A stretch of 64,000 bases of DNA from Gorsachius magnificus (taxonomy: Eukaryota > Chordata > Aves > Pelecaniformes > Ardeidae). Where the stretch lies: assembly GCA_034008185.1 (NCBI GenBank), contig CM067091.1, positions 10,085,799 through 10,149,798 of the forward strand, given 5' to 3'. Below, one piece after another: positions 24,062 through 36,100 of the stretch (its first letter is position 1; every line of letters begins with the position of its first letter). Position numbers and translations under genes: made by a program. The notes under the pieces were generated by a model, which had not been told where the DNA came from, did no database searches, and was given only the letters and a program-made list of their open reading frames with translations.

Positions 24062-24381
24062 TTGTATAACAGTAAGAATCGCCCAGGTTAAGAAGAATGA
24101 ATGTTGAAGAAAACTCAGGAAGTGCAGCGGATGGAACCAGAACTGACTTCAGCAAGCAACAACCCAACACCAGACCCCAACTCCTGCCCTGGAAGACTGT
24201 TATGACAGATGGAGCCCAAAACCATGGACTAAATTAACCCAATGGACATTTTAGAAGGATGGTCCATAGACTAGGGGAATGCTATCTGTGTATATTTTTT
24301 TTAAAAAACAAAATGGGAAGGTGGTGGTGATTAATTGGAATGTATTGTAAGGGTAGGACATAAGCATGACGTAAATGGTAT
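24062..24381 (+). other. ERV 3' non-coding region
   Basis: About 320 bp between the integrase stop and the polypurine tract, without an env-like frame. The element appears to have been env-less by design rather than by a visible deletion. Confidence 0.7.
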
Positions 24382-24397
24382 AGAATAAGGGGTGGAT
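24382..24397 (+). promoter_or_regulatory. Polypurine tract
   Basis: The purine-rich run agaataaggggtgga lies directly before the 3' LTR, as needed to prime plus-strand DNA. Confidence 0.65.
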
Positions 24398-24399
24398 AC

Positions 24400-25003
24400 T
24401 GTCCTGGTTTTGGCTGGGATAGAGTTAATTTTCTTCATAGAAGCTAGCATAGTGCTGTGCTTTGGATTTAGTACTAGAAGAATGTTGATAACACGCTGAT
24501 GTTTTTAGTTGTTGCCAAGTAGTGCTCAGACTGTTCAAGGACTTTTTGAGCTTCTCCTGCTCGGCCAGGTGCATAACAAGCTGGGAGGGAGCAGAGCTAG
24601 GACAGCTGACCCAAACTGACCAAAGAGCTATTCCATACCATATAACGTCATGCTCGGGGGGGTTAGTCGGTCGGTCACGGACAGAGTGGTCGCAGCTCGG
24701 GCTGTGTGATCGCGGCTCGGGGGGAGTGATCGCTGCTCGGGACGGGCTGGGCATCGGTCAGCGGGTGGTGAGCAATTGCATTGTGCATCACTTGTTTTAT
24801 ATATATTCTGTATATACTTTTACCATTATTATTATCACTATTGTTATTCTTCTCTCTTATTAAACTGTCTCTATCTCAACCCACGGGTCTTACTTTTTTT
24901 TTTTCTTTTTCTTCAATTCTCTCCCCCATCCCGCAGAGGGAGGCGGGGGGAGTGAGCGAGCAGCTGCATGGTGCTTAGTTGCCAGCCGGGTTAAACCACG
25001 ACA
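24400..25003 (+). repeat. 3' LTR (604 bp)
   Basis: Same ends (TGTCCTGG ... CCACGACA) as the 5' copy. By-eye alignment shows about 16 substitutions, mostly transitions, and one single-base indel at 24579 or so. Confidence 0.96.
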
Positions 25004-25008
25004 TCCTG
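25004..25008. repeat. Target-site duplication, right copy
   Basis: TCCTG, identical to 18290-18294. Confidence 0.92.
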
Positions 25009-26590
25009 TTTACTGCTGGCCTGCATTGCGCTGGCCAGGGCAGTGCCCTTGCCTGTCCTGCTGCCAGCTCGGCTCCGGCTCCCCTGTCCCGGCACAGCAT
25101 CCACTTCTGCCACTCCCCAACAGTTCATAAATAACAGCTTTGCATGTGAGACCACAGTTGCTTTCCAGAGAAGGCAGACAGACCCTTCCTGGGCTGCAAA
25201 GCTTAATTTCTCCACAGGTGCTTTTATTGGTTTCCTTGATGCATGGGGAAATGCTGGATCCCAGCTGATCCAGCTGATCCGAGCAGAAACCCATGGAGGA
25301 GGCAGAGAGCAGGCAGCGGCAGCCCTGGTGTTCATAGTGGCTGCAAGCACGGGAGCAGCGCTGACCCCTGCGTAGCCAGCCAAAACAGGCAGGTACATCT
25401 AACCCGAGGGTTTCCTGTAACATTAATCATGGCTGCTCACATCAACTACTGAAGCTGGCATCCTGGGGAGCACCGAAGGAGAAACCGCTCACGGACCGGC
25501 ATAGACGCATCCCTGGGCTGCCAAAAGCCACATGCTCTCAGTGGGAACAGCAGAACAAGATCTCAGAAACAGTGGGATCTAGAAAGCCCTATTTCTATGG
25601 AGAAGGAAGCAGTTTCTGATGTGCGCCTTCTCATGGTGGGCGTGCTACAATTCTGGGGTTTTTTTAAATGATGAAAACTCCTGAATGAAATATGCTCTCA
25701 AAAAAATGCAATACACAAACACTATGCTGGTGTTTTGGTAAAAAAAAACCACCAACTATTTCCCTCAAACCTTTGGAGTTGGGTTTTTTTTAGCTGCTTT
25801 CTATTTTAATTCTTTCTGCATTTTTTTTCTTCCTTCTAGAAACCTGCAATGTTAAAACCCCATGTGGGATTTCCAGGTTAGAAAATAAATGCACACTGAT
25901 AACTACATTTTTTTGCCACTTTTTTTTTCCTCTTGTGGTATTTTTACCAAGCCACTCTCCTTCCACAAATTCCCAGCGCACAGCTCACAGGCTCTTGCGG
26001 AGAAGCATTAGCACACAAGCTGCTGTACGGCCGTGGGGACCGCTCTGCTTTACGCCATCCTTTGTGCTCCCCGGGTCCTGCACCGCTCACGCACTGGGCT
26101 GAGGCCGATCTGGGGGCCCTGCCGCGCTCTCCTCCGGAGCCTGGCTGCACCCGCAGCCCCAGCCCTGCTCCCGCAGACACCTTGGCCACAGCAGTTACTC
26201 TTTTGATCCCGAAACCCAGCGGGCAAGAATCGTCCGCTTGTCTGTGGCCTCTGAGCAGAAACCGACGGATTATCCCAGGAAAACCGCTTGAACCAGAAGA
26301 GTTTATCCACCGACAGTGACAAACGCTGTAATAATCGACATCAAGGACTTCAGCCTGCGAAGATTTTTGCTCTTCTGACTCAGTCTGGTTTTGGCTTTAA
26401 CCTGGCACAAAACTAAAAAAAAAAAAATAAATTTATTTGCTGCTGTACGGTTCGGTATCTACAGGCGAAACATCCGGTTCTCCGGCTCTACCACAGGGCA
26501 GCCAGCCTAGCCGGGCGGGGGGCATTAACGGCCCCCCTCCGTTTGGCACTGGTAAGGCCCTGCCTGGGGTGCTGGGTCCAGGTCTGGGCT
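25009..26590. other. Intergenic DNA between the provirus and the PHF20 CpG island
   Basis: Contains A- and T-rich runs (25650-25930, 26414-26432) and a 110-codon open frame at 25043-25375 that I do not recognise and do not call. No RNA gene is seen. Confidence 0.5.
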
Positions 26591-27034
26591 CCCCAGGACA
26601 TCAGCGAAGGGCGCCGCGTCCAGCCGCCCGCCCTCGCGAAGACCGAGGGTGCCGGACCACTTTGTTCTGCCCGCGTTTCACCCTCGTACGGCCCCGCGCC
26701 CCCGAAACGCTCCCGCCCGCAGGGTGACACTGCACTGGGGGTTTCTTCCAGGCACGCTCCATGGGGAGGTAACGGGACGCACCCGCCGGCCGGAGCCACC
26801 CCAGGCCGCGCTCCCTCAGCACGCCCGGCCCAGGACCACCGCCCCCCACCCGCGTCAGCTCCCGGCCCCGCCCCTCGCCTCGCGCCCCCGGGGCGCGCGG
26901 CCGCCGCCGCCACGCAGTGAGAGCGCGCCCCCGCCCGCGCGCCCCCGCCCACGTGCTCTGGCCGCAAGGGGGCGGGGCTTCCCGGCCCGGCTCCGCCCCG
27001 CCCCCCTGCGGGCTCCGCCCCCCCCGACGGCGCC

Positions 27035-27132
27035 GCATCGAGGCGGCCATTTTGTGGCGCTGCGCGGTCGGTGGCGCTGGGCTCGGCGCGGTTCGGCTCC
27101 GTTCTAACCCTTTTTCCCGTACAGATCCCTCG
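27035..27132 (+). other. PHF20: Probable non-coding first exon of PHF20
   Basis: It starts near the YY1-like element and ends at the good donor cctcg|gtaaga. A second strong donor, gggcag|gtgagt at 27393, could give a longer first exon. The true start site cannot be read from sequence alone. Confidence 0.5.
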
Positions 27133-27320
27133 GTAAGAGCGCGGCGGCGCCCGGGCGGGCCTGCCCTGCGGGCGCGTGGCGTGGCGTGGCGAGGCGCGGC
27201 TGGGAGGGGATGGGAGGGAAGGGAGGGAGGCCGAGCGCGGCGCGGCTGGCACGCGTCCCCGCGCACAAAGGGCCGGGCCGGGCGGCGCCTCCCGCGCTGC
27301 GGGCCCGGGCGCCCAGCGGG

Positions 27321-27360
27321 GGCCGCTTCCGCCTCGCGGCGGCCGCTTCCGCCTCGCGGC
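27321..27360. repeat. Perfect 20-bp tandem duplication in the CpG island
   Basis: The 20-mer at 27321-27340 is repeated exactly at 27341-27360, and its first four bases recur at 27361. It may be real or a GC-rich assembly effect. Confidence 0.9.
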
Positions 27361-30300
27361 GGCCTGCGGAGCTGCGCGGCTGGCGCGGGCAGGTGAGTAT
27401 GTGCGGGCCGAGCGCAGGCGCCTAGGGCCCGTCCGGCGGGGGCGGGCGAGTGACCTTGCAGTGGCGGCGGGGCCGGAGCCCGAGCCGGGCGGCAGGGGCT
27501 GTGCTGGCGTTGGGCGTCGCCGCGGCGGTGTGGGGGTCGCGCAGGCCGGGAGCGGTGCCCCGCGGGCCCCGAGGTGCGTGGGAGCGTCGTGGCCGCGGGA
27601 GTTGCGGGCGTGGCGGCGCGGTCCCGTTGTCGGCGCCTCGCCCCTTGGGCGCGGGAGGAAGCGGCGCGGGGCTGGGGGCGAAGCGGGGAGGCACCTCGCG
27701 TGGGGCAGGTACCTACCCTGCACGGTGTCACCGCGGCCGGGGTTGCTTTCCGTAGACCATTCTGTCAGCTGGAGGCTTCTGGCTGCCTTGTGTCCTGCGA
27801 AGCCTGGAGCACATCGCCGTCCCACTGCATTTTGTCCCTTCAAAATGTTTTTAAGGAACAGAAGTAACAGTGGATCCTTGCGCTGACCTGAAAGCTGCTT
27901 CGTGTCAGACACGTTTAATGGATGGAATTGGGAGGCACCATGTTCTTTTTCCTGACAGGCCTAGGTTCAGATACAGCTTATTGCCACTGAAATGGATTAT
28001 TGTACCAGTTTGCTTGGCATGTGCTTGCAAACTGTAGCTGTAGTAGGGCTTGGTTAATCTGAAGCAGGTTGTCAGTGGAATTTTGGGAGTTATATGTCCT
28101 TTACTTACTGAAAATGTTCTTGGTACCAGCTATGTTTCTGTGATCCTGGGCTGTCCTAGCCTAAACACTTGAAAATAGATCAGGAGGGATATTTGAATGT
28201 TGTTGAGTCCAAGCTGCATAAAATAAACTTCTTTTTGTGTACAGAATTGGGTATTGTATGTAGTAGGGGGTTAAACCCAATGTTAAATACAATGCTAATG
28301 ACTTGAAGTAACCTTCTGTAGGTGTATGTACAGAAACTTGTAACTGGGCATCTCTCTAACAGAAATGCTTTTGACTTGGGTTAATTTAATTTTCTATAAT
28401 GAGCAAGGATCCTTTCTCAGGACCAGTTTCCAAAAAAAGCCAAGTGAGAAGACTTGCAACAAAGTTCACTTGTAGTATAACTCTCTTTCAAATTTTTGGG
28501 TGACTTTTTTTAATAGTTCTGGAATTTAAGGTGGCTTAGATGAATACTCATTATTTGACCTAAGTCAGCTTATCAGCAAGAACGTAAAGTGAGCTCTTGC
28601 ATAACTTGGTTGATGTCTCCTGAATAGAAATAAAATTTTACTTGAGCATTCTGAGAGTAAAATCTGCTTGCCTGTAATCCAGAGTAATTAATTAAGGTCA
28701 AGTTGGGAATGAGGCTAGAATAGTAATTGCTCATAACAGTGCTGCCTTGACTGAAGTGTAAGAAGCATGTAATTAATTCTTATCTTTAATTGGATAAGTT
28801 TTCTGAAGTGCTTTCTTTTGCTCTTGTAGTTCCTGGATAACCTAAGCAATGATATTGACCTAAATTCTCCCCCTCAGTCAGGAAAGGAGAGTGCAATCCG
28901 CAGTTTAGTGGTAGGGGATGATAAATTCTCTGTAACTGCATATTTTATTTATAACTGCATTTCTAGAAGCTAGGTATTGCCTGTGGCTCTAATTTGTTGG
29001 ACCTCGACAGGAGCTGATGCTGTTGCTGTAGGAAAGCCGTCCTGTCACTTGTCTCCTCGTTTCTGCCCATATGGCACTGTCCTGTGCAGATGTGAGCACT
29101 CTTGCAACAGCGTTGTGAGCTGAGCTAAAGAACATACACTGGGGGGGATGCTTATTGTTCAGCCCTACAAGTGATTGTCATTAGTGTGTAAACATCATTC
29201 TTGATGGTTGCCTAATAATGTGGGTGCAGTGGTTTTTCTAAATTAAAGAAAAAAGGAAAGTTGCATGTACTTTGACTTAATTGTGCATCATATTGAGAAG
29301 TCTTGTGAAGTGCTTGTAACAGTTCATTCAACAGTTGACCAAGTCTACTCCTTTCTTTTTTGCTTCAGTTTATTCATTACCATCTTCATACTATTCTTTC
29401 TTGCTTGCCTGCAGGTTTATTTTGACTTCTTGTGCTTCCTGTAGGAAAAGACTTTTTTTCAGGTAAGAAATTGTGACTTGGAGCTCTTGGTTTGTCCTTG
29501 CTGTCAAAATGTCAATAGCTACATGGCCTATATACTTCTAAATGCCTGTTGGAACCGGTGGCTTTTGGGGGTTTTTTTGGTTTTGGGTTGGTGGTTTTTT
29601 TTTTTTTTAGATGCACCAGACTTAAGTGTTCACATGCATACAAGTATATAATGTGTCCATGCTGACTGACTGCAGATGTGTGTGGCTGAAAATAATGCAT
29701 GTTGGAATATAATTATTTCTTCTTGAGGCTTGTTAGTTTGTTAACGTGCCTTTGTCTGTTTTTACTGGGCTCGGGAGCTTTCGGCCAGCCTGGTTTCAGT
29801 ATAGCCAGCTGCAGTATGCCTTTTTTTTTTTTAAGAACTCCATTTCAGGTGGGTCTGTGAAATTGGTTAAAGAGTTAAAACTGTACATCTGTGTCTTTAG
29901 CTAGGTACCCTGTATTAAAAGAAAGAGGGGAAGCTCTACTGCTTAGTGTGGGTGGGGTGGGGGTTGTTTCAGTATGAAGTTAGCACCAAAGAGCTTTCCT
30001 GATTTTGTTGCTGATGTTAAAATACTAGTTTAAAAATGGACTTCTTTTTCTGCTACTTAAGACACTCGGTATTTCTTTCACAAGGAAATGGAGACTATCC
30101 TCCTGTTCCACAGAGTGCTCACACCAGGAAACGATCTTGGGCATCTCTAGTACTCCAGGTGCACAACTGAGCATCTTTAGCCTAGACCTGTGGCACAAAG
30201 ACAGTGCCATTGGTAGGGTTTGAGTTAGAGTTTTTAGTTAGTCTTAAAGCTGAGGGCTTAAAGGTTTCTGTTAGCATAGTGGAGGTCCCAAGTACACCAG

Positions 30301-33300
30301 ACTTTAATTGCTGCTTCACTGTAATGCAAGTTGCTAATGGCTTTTTTGTTACGTGATCCCCTGTATTTGTATCAGTCCTTTGCCTAGACTGCAACTCTGT
30401 CTTCTCAGTATTGCTGTCGTCATTGTCTTGCAAAAACATGCACTGACTTTTTTTTTTTTTTTTTGCTTGTTTGTTTTGTTTTTACTGTTGTCCTTTCATC
30501 TCTGAGCTGGTGGACAAGTCTACAAGCAGCCTTGAAGTTCACCCCTTTATTTCCTTCTTGTAATAAAACGGGGGAGTCGCATCCTTCTTGCAGTGTGGCA
30601 CATACACAGATGATTTGTGTGCTTAATGTGTTATCTTAAATGAAGACATAATTTTTCATCAAAGCTCGTGGCAGTGTAACTTGCAAGATTTTCCTTTATT
30701 TGACTGTAATGAAAATATCCTCTTCTTTATCAATCAGTAGGGCAGGTTTGGTCCTGTCCAGTCAGGAAGCAGCTGAATAATGGAATGGAGAATGCCATGT
30801 CTAAGTGTCAGAACACTGTACACTGACTGGCTGGAAGTAGTGCCCTATGGGATTTTCAGTGGCCAATATTGCAGGTACTATAAATTATCTCTGAAAAATG
30901 TTTCTCAATTTTTTTTATGGATGTTTTTACAGGTAGATTTCTTCTAAGAATCAGAAGTCCAAGTTCAATTACTGCTGCAGGTACTGTTGTTACCAGATAG
31001 TTTTTTTGCTTTCCTACTTTTTTTTTGCTTTCCTTCCATTTTTGGTCATTATCTTTTCCTCTGATAGCTAAAATACATGTTGATGCTCACTGATAAGAAC
31101 AATCTTAAGTTCAACAATCTGCTGTAAGTGTATAGTGTGCTGCTAGAGCAACCTCAAAGCTGGGGGCAGGACATCTGGTCAAAACTGAGGAATTAATTGG
31201 TCAGCTTGCTGACCAACACATAGCCTTAAGTATTAAATTTCTATTTTGGATGTGGACTTCTTGAGAATACCAAGGTAGTGCTTTCAGAAGGGATGTAGAT
31301 CATACTTCAGCGTCACTTATATGTTTGTACTGGCTTAAAAACATTGGCATTGAGTGCAAAATGGTGTTAGACTCAGTAATCTAGGTGTTGTAACCAAGCA
31401 GACAATATGTAGGCAAATGGAAGTCACGTTCTTGGACCCTGCGTATCTCTTAAAGGTATGTTCTTTTAAGAAGAAATCTGTTCTCTTTGCAAAATTGTCA
31501 AATTGTCATATGAGTTTTTGAGCCCACGTGTGGTTCCTTTCCTTATCTGTCGTGCAAGGCCACTCTCCGACAGTTAGCACCTTGCCCAGGGTTGTTGAAT
31601 AGGTTCAGCCTGCAACACCACCCTAAACCGAATATCTAAATATAGTCCCACTGTAAGTTTGTCTAAGAAGTTCTGTGGGTCTTTGTTATTTTTGCTTCTG
31701 AGGGAGTATAGAATGGCTATGAGAATCAGTCCCCTTTTTTCCTTTTCCTGACTTCATTTTTATTTGACAAAGGCACTGTGAGCCCATAGGTCCCCATTGG
31801 ACGGGGCGAAAGCGTCTTTTTGAGGACAGTTACATTCATCATCGTGAAGTGTTTTTTATACAGCTTCAATTCAGGTAGAAACACAGGAGAAACTGCATTG
31901 TGGTGCCCAATCTGTGGTTTAAATTAGGCTTCTCAGAACAATTCTAATGGCTGCAGCTTGTTTCTGCCACTCCTCCTGCAGTCCGGAGAAGCCTTGCGTG
32001 TATTGACATGAATTGGATTTGTGGATGAAGAAACTGTTCTGGATAAACTATTTTAGTTTATTTCTTGTATGACCAAAGCACAGATCCCTCCGCTGTGGGA
32101 TGTATGTAGTTTATCTGACTGAGCCTGTCTTCGTAGGCAGGACAGGCCTGCATTTGGTCAGCTTGGCTCAAGTTTGTTCATGTGGCTAGACATGCATGGG
32201 TTGAGGCAGTGAGCTCTCATCACTGGGAGATTGTACTTACATAAGAAACACCGTAGCTTGCGGGTCCTTCAGTTGTTCAACATTTGAACTCTTAATTTCT
32301 TTGAGAGAATTCTTGCTGTCGGATATATTAGTTTCCACCTTAAAATACCCTTCACACTAAATTTATTCTTTCTTAACTAAGAAGATCTAAAACCGTAGAG
32401 ATGTTCAGAGTTTTAAGTTGCTAGAAGCTTTTTCAATGAAAGAAGTGTTTCATGTAATTTCCTCCCCTCCTGATTTGTTAGTCTGCTTTTTTCATGGCAG
32501 TTGGAATTATTTCTAAATGCAAGAAGGGTTTTTTTTTCCTGTCTCTCTGAATAGTTAAAAAGATATTTTTAAATATTGAGAAAGCATCAGTCTTACCATG
32601 ATGATATCTTGAAAAGCCAAAATAAGAGTTAAATAAGAGTATATATGTAATTTGTGCTTGTTGAAGGCTTGCATCTCACCTAGGGTTTTTGGTTAGATTT
32701 TTTATTTTTAAATAACTTGTACTGAAAGATGACTTGTTAGAGCTTGTAACCACTATGGTATTGCAGGAGAAATCCACCAATATGAGTATGAATTGTATGG
32801 TAACATCAGAAGTGATGACTTAAGTTGTGTGAATCCCAGTCTGCTGTAATTGTTTTGCAAAAGAATTTTGACGTACTTCCAAATCCAGAACACTCAGGCG
32901 TTTTGACCCTTTGACTCAGATTTGGCAGGGTTGGTTTTGTTTATGGGCTGCTTCTCATGCTTGGTATTTCAGAATTGAAGCTTTCTCTTTTTAGCTACTG
33001 CCCTCAGAGTTAAAGACTGGGTGATAGGAGTGTAATTGATGCAGTGATATTTGGAGGGGGTTCTCAATAGTAGCTCTCATTAAACTCCTGAGAGGAAAAG
33101 AGTGTTAGATTTGGGGCAGATCGGTTGCATTTAAGTATCTTTGAATGTTTCAGATACGTTTGCTTAAAAGTCTTATCTGCCACATAGTGGTTAGATGAAG
33201 TGGGGAGAGCAGTTAAGAATTTCTGCAACTTAGAATAACAGAGAAAGGGGGGAAAAAAAAAAGCAAGTGAGATAAAGGAGGGCAGGGACACCCAACAGTA

Positions 33301-33846
33301 GGGACTCTTGTTTTCATATTTGGCAATCCATGGGAAGAGATGGGGATAAAACTGACTGTAGCCTGTAGTTTCCTCTAAGTGCAGCTTGGCCCATAGTGTG
33401 GATTTAACATGTCGGTGATCTGTTCTTTAAATGTCTGCAGACAGTACGTTGGATTTTGAGTTACTTGCGTATGCAGCGTTTGGTAGTTACACTGTCCACT
33501 TGCTTAGTTAATGGGGTTATTCTGAAATACCTGGTGTACTAAAGTAGCAGTAATGATAAAGTTGCTGGTGGCTTCTGTTTGGCAAAGGATAAATAAATGA
33601 TGGAGAAATCTGATGTGGATATGCAGAGGGAGTGTCTGTAAGTATCTCTTAAGTTTCTCTCAAATGTGGATCACAGCAGCCTGATGACCCTCTGTACTGA
33701 AATATTTTCAGATTAAATTGATGTTCTAGAGGTGCTGTTGTATGATTGGGGTATCATTGGCAGTAGAGAAAATAATTCTTTTTTTTTTTAAATCTAAACT
33801 ATGTCTAGTTTCAGAATTCACATGACCTATTTTTCTTTCCCTATAG

Positions 33847-33898
33847 TTGTACAACAGTGTTTGGAATGTTTGCAGCCATATAAGCAACGAGTTTCTTG
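33847..33898 (+). other. Candidate cryptic or alternative non-coding exon
   Basis: This 52-bp segment is framed by a strong acceptor (ttttctttccctatag) and a strong donor (gtgagtata). It could be an alternative PHF20 5' UTR exon, or a relic of the RBM12 5' region given the copy 1.7 kb downstream. There is no transcript evidence. Confidence 0.3.
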
Positions 33899-35570
33899 GT
33901 GAGTATAAGCATGGATCCTTGGTTTTGTTAATTGTAGCTTTCCTTTAAGCTTTTGAAGTTTTGCTTTAAAATTCAGGTTTTTCTTAATTGTTGCAGAGGC
34001 ACTGTGGATAATACTTCTTTATATTAAATCTTTATATTGTTAAAGACTGCACGCTTTCATTTGGAGGAAAGTGCAGTTTCACTAAAGTCTATTTTTCTTG
34101 AATGTCATTTCATTTAGGAAAAACCTACTTTAATTCATGTGACTTAAACCCTTTTCTGAAATATTTTTGCTTGTTCAGTGGTTAAGAGTGTCTTTTACCT
34201 TTAGTGTGTTACAGGAAACTAGAACAGCTAAATGAGATATGATCAAATAGTTGAAAAGAGTAATTCAGTAATGAGTATTTATTTCTTTAATTGCACTTGG
34301 TAATTCAAATGGGTTTTATTATAGAAAAATATTTTTCTGTCTGTTGAATTGCCTATGTTCGTAATTTCTGCTTCTGTATTGGTCTGTCCGGACGTCTCAC
34401 CACCAATTTGAATTGACAGTACAGTTCCATGGGATGTTGTTGAGAGGATGAAATCAACATTTGTGATGTCCTGTAATCTTAGGGAGAGCATGAGGATCTT
34501 GATCTAGGGAAGGGTAACTTATATTTGCTGACAACTTTTCACTTTTGTCTCCGAGTACTTTGAGTAAGTCTTGGTTTCTGCTTGAAGCAAATGTAGATTT
34601 TTACTGCTCTCACTTTCGTTAGTCTACTTGTATAAACTAGAGGAAAAATAGGAGTCTGAAATAAAATACCAAGTCTTAGCTTTGAGGGACTGTTTCAGTG
34701 TTGAGGAATTAGCTGCATGGTGTTCTTGTTATGGAAGTCGTAGGTATCAGTTCAGGGTCCAGTTTCAGTGTTGTGTTGCTCAGTCAAAGAGTTTGCTTGT
34801 GTAGTAGTTGTTGATTGAATCTGGGAAACTTTTAAAGTGAGGAGTGAGTGCTGGGTAAGATGTAGTTGAGGATCCTACGTGGTGCAAATAAGAACTGTGT
34901 GTAGTCTAGTGTCTTTCTTTTGGATAGAAAAAAGGAGGTGATGCAGCATTCCTTGGAATTTGTTGAAATGTCTAGTGGTCTTCATGTCCAGTTGGAAGCT
35001 TTTCTGTTTCTGCTCCTGTTGTGTTAAAAAAACAACAACCTACACCACCACCTCCTACCACTCCCCACCCCCAAAAAAAGACCCAAACCCACCAAAACTT
35101 GCCTGAAGATCCAAGGCGTTGTGTTTTGAAATACCAGTGCTAAGGACATCTGAAACTTAGGTTTCTGTTCTAAAACTTGCTATGAAATGGTATGTAGAAA
35201 CAAAGAATAAGGCAGGAGCATAGGGGTCCTTGGATCAGTAGCTAGTACGGAAACTGTGTCTGGGTTAATGTGTTAACAGGTGTGGAGGTTTATTTCTGGT
35301 TTTATATCTAGGGTAAAATACAGTGTACCTCATGGTAGCTGTGCTGCTGTAGGCAAAACCTGGTAGGCAGACTTTATTGTCTGCAAGCAGTAAGTCTGTT
35401 ACAATCAGCTTCCCAAGTCAGCATCAAAACAATTTTTAAAAGTGGTGTTTAAATGTTTGTGAGACTTGTACTTAGTCTTCATAAGATGCCATTAGGACTG
35501 TATAATATAAATGGTGTCTGTAAATACTGTTTTGCAGTCTGATATAGCCATTACCTTTTCTCATCTGCAG

Positions 35571-36100
35571 GTGTGTGGCTTCAGCACAGCATGGCTGTGG
35601 TCATCCACTTGCAAGGTCTTCCGATTGTGGTGGGGACCATGGACTTCTCTGGATTGACCATTCCTGATGGGGGCATGCATATTGTAGGGGGTGAACTGGG
35701 TGAGGCTTTCATCATTTTATCGCTGATGAAGATGCAAGGCTTGGTATCACGTATGCAGATGGTATAAGTAAAAGGTCAAAACTAACTATTGCAGAGCAAT
35801 AAAAACCTTATGTGCAAAATGTGATTGGATTTAGTCCTTGGCAATTTCAGAATGGGTACACAGATGTGCCAGCAGTTTTGGAACACTGTCTGGTGCTGGA
35901 GTGAATGACAGTCAGCTTAGACTTTGTGGAATTGACTGTAAACATATTCTGGCGTAGAAACTGTTTATACTGCTATACCTGAAGGAAACAAAACAAGCTT
36001 GTGCCCAGTTGCTTGTGTAGGAACTACATTCCAAATCTTGGAGCTGCCTTTAGTATCCCAGTTCAGTTACACATGGGCTGCATCTCCAGTGAACACAGGA
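35571..36100 (+). pseudogene. RBM12: RBM12-derived pseudogene (5' fragment)
   Basis: From ATG at 35591 the frame reads MAVVIHLQGLPIVVGTMD, then FSGLTIPDGG, HIVGGELGEAFII, which is the first RRM of RBM12 with four residues missing between TMD and FSG (a 12-bp in-frame loss). After AFII a frameshift moves the likeness into another frame (LGI..., SKRSK-like), and the copy ends its own frame at 35767. DNA likeness to RBM12 continues, with stops, through the RRM end (near 35810-35880) and the following linker (near 36040-36100). It begins after a pyrimidine tract and AG (ttaccttttctcatctgcag), as if an intron end had been copied. That favours DNA-level duplication over a processed retrocopy. RBM12 is an RNA-binding protein encoded in the same syntenic neighbourhood as PHF20 in mammals. 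Confidence 0.85.

Larger units (their letters stand above)
18295..25003 (+). mobile_element. Full-length endogenous retrovirus, ERV-L-like, inactivated
   Basis: The order is 5' LTR, primer binding site, gag, protease, RT, RNase H, integrase, polypurine tract, 3' LTR. There is no env: only about 340 bp separate the integrase stop from the 3' LTR. The two LTRs differ by about 16 substitutions and one indel by eye (near 2.7%), so the insertion is old enough to have decayed but far from ancient. Gag and pro-pol are separated by an in-frame TAG at 20818-20820, an arrangement compatible with readthrough as in gamma-like and ERV-L elements. Internal stops (20071, 20530, 20629, 22256, 23492) and a frameshift near 21370-21400 make it non-coding as it stands. 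The ERV-L placement rests on missing env, 5-bp duplication and pol layout; a Lys-type primer site is less typical, so the class call is moderate. Confidence 0.9.
26600..27740 (+). promoter_or_regulatory. CpG island promoter of PHF20
   Basis: Extremely CpG- and GC-rich against AT-rich flanks. It holds an E-box CACGTG at 26950-26955, GC boxes (gggggcgggg at 26968-26977 and several reverse copies near 26992-27025) and a YY1-like GCGGCCATTTTG at 27043-27054, a common start-site element of housekeeping genes. No TATA box is seen. Transcription to the right is inferred from PHF20 lying downstream. Confidence 0.8.

Noticed and set aside
24062..24399. Search for an env gene in the provirus
   Set aside because: No signal peptide, furin site, fusion peptide or CX6C-type motif. 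The interval is too short and has many stops.
25043..25375. 110-codon open frame right after the provirus
   Set aside because: No recognisable domain, no clear promoter or splice partners, and similar-length frames on the opposite strand. It is treated as chance in GC-rich DNA.
26488..27912. Very long minus-strand frames (up to 474 codons) over the CpG island
   Set aside because: Arginine/proline/alanine-rich translation typical of stop-poor GC-rich DNA; several frames are open at once on both strands.
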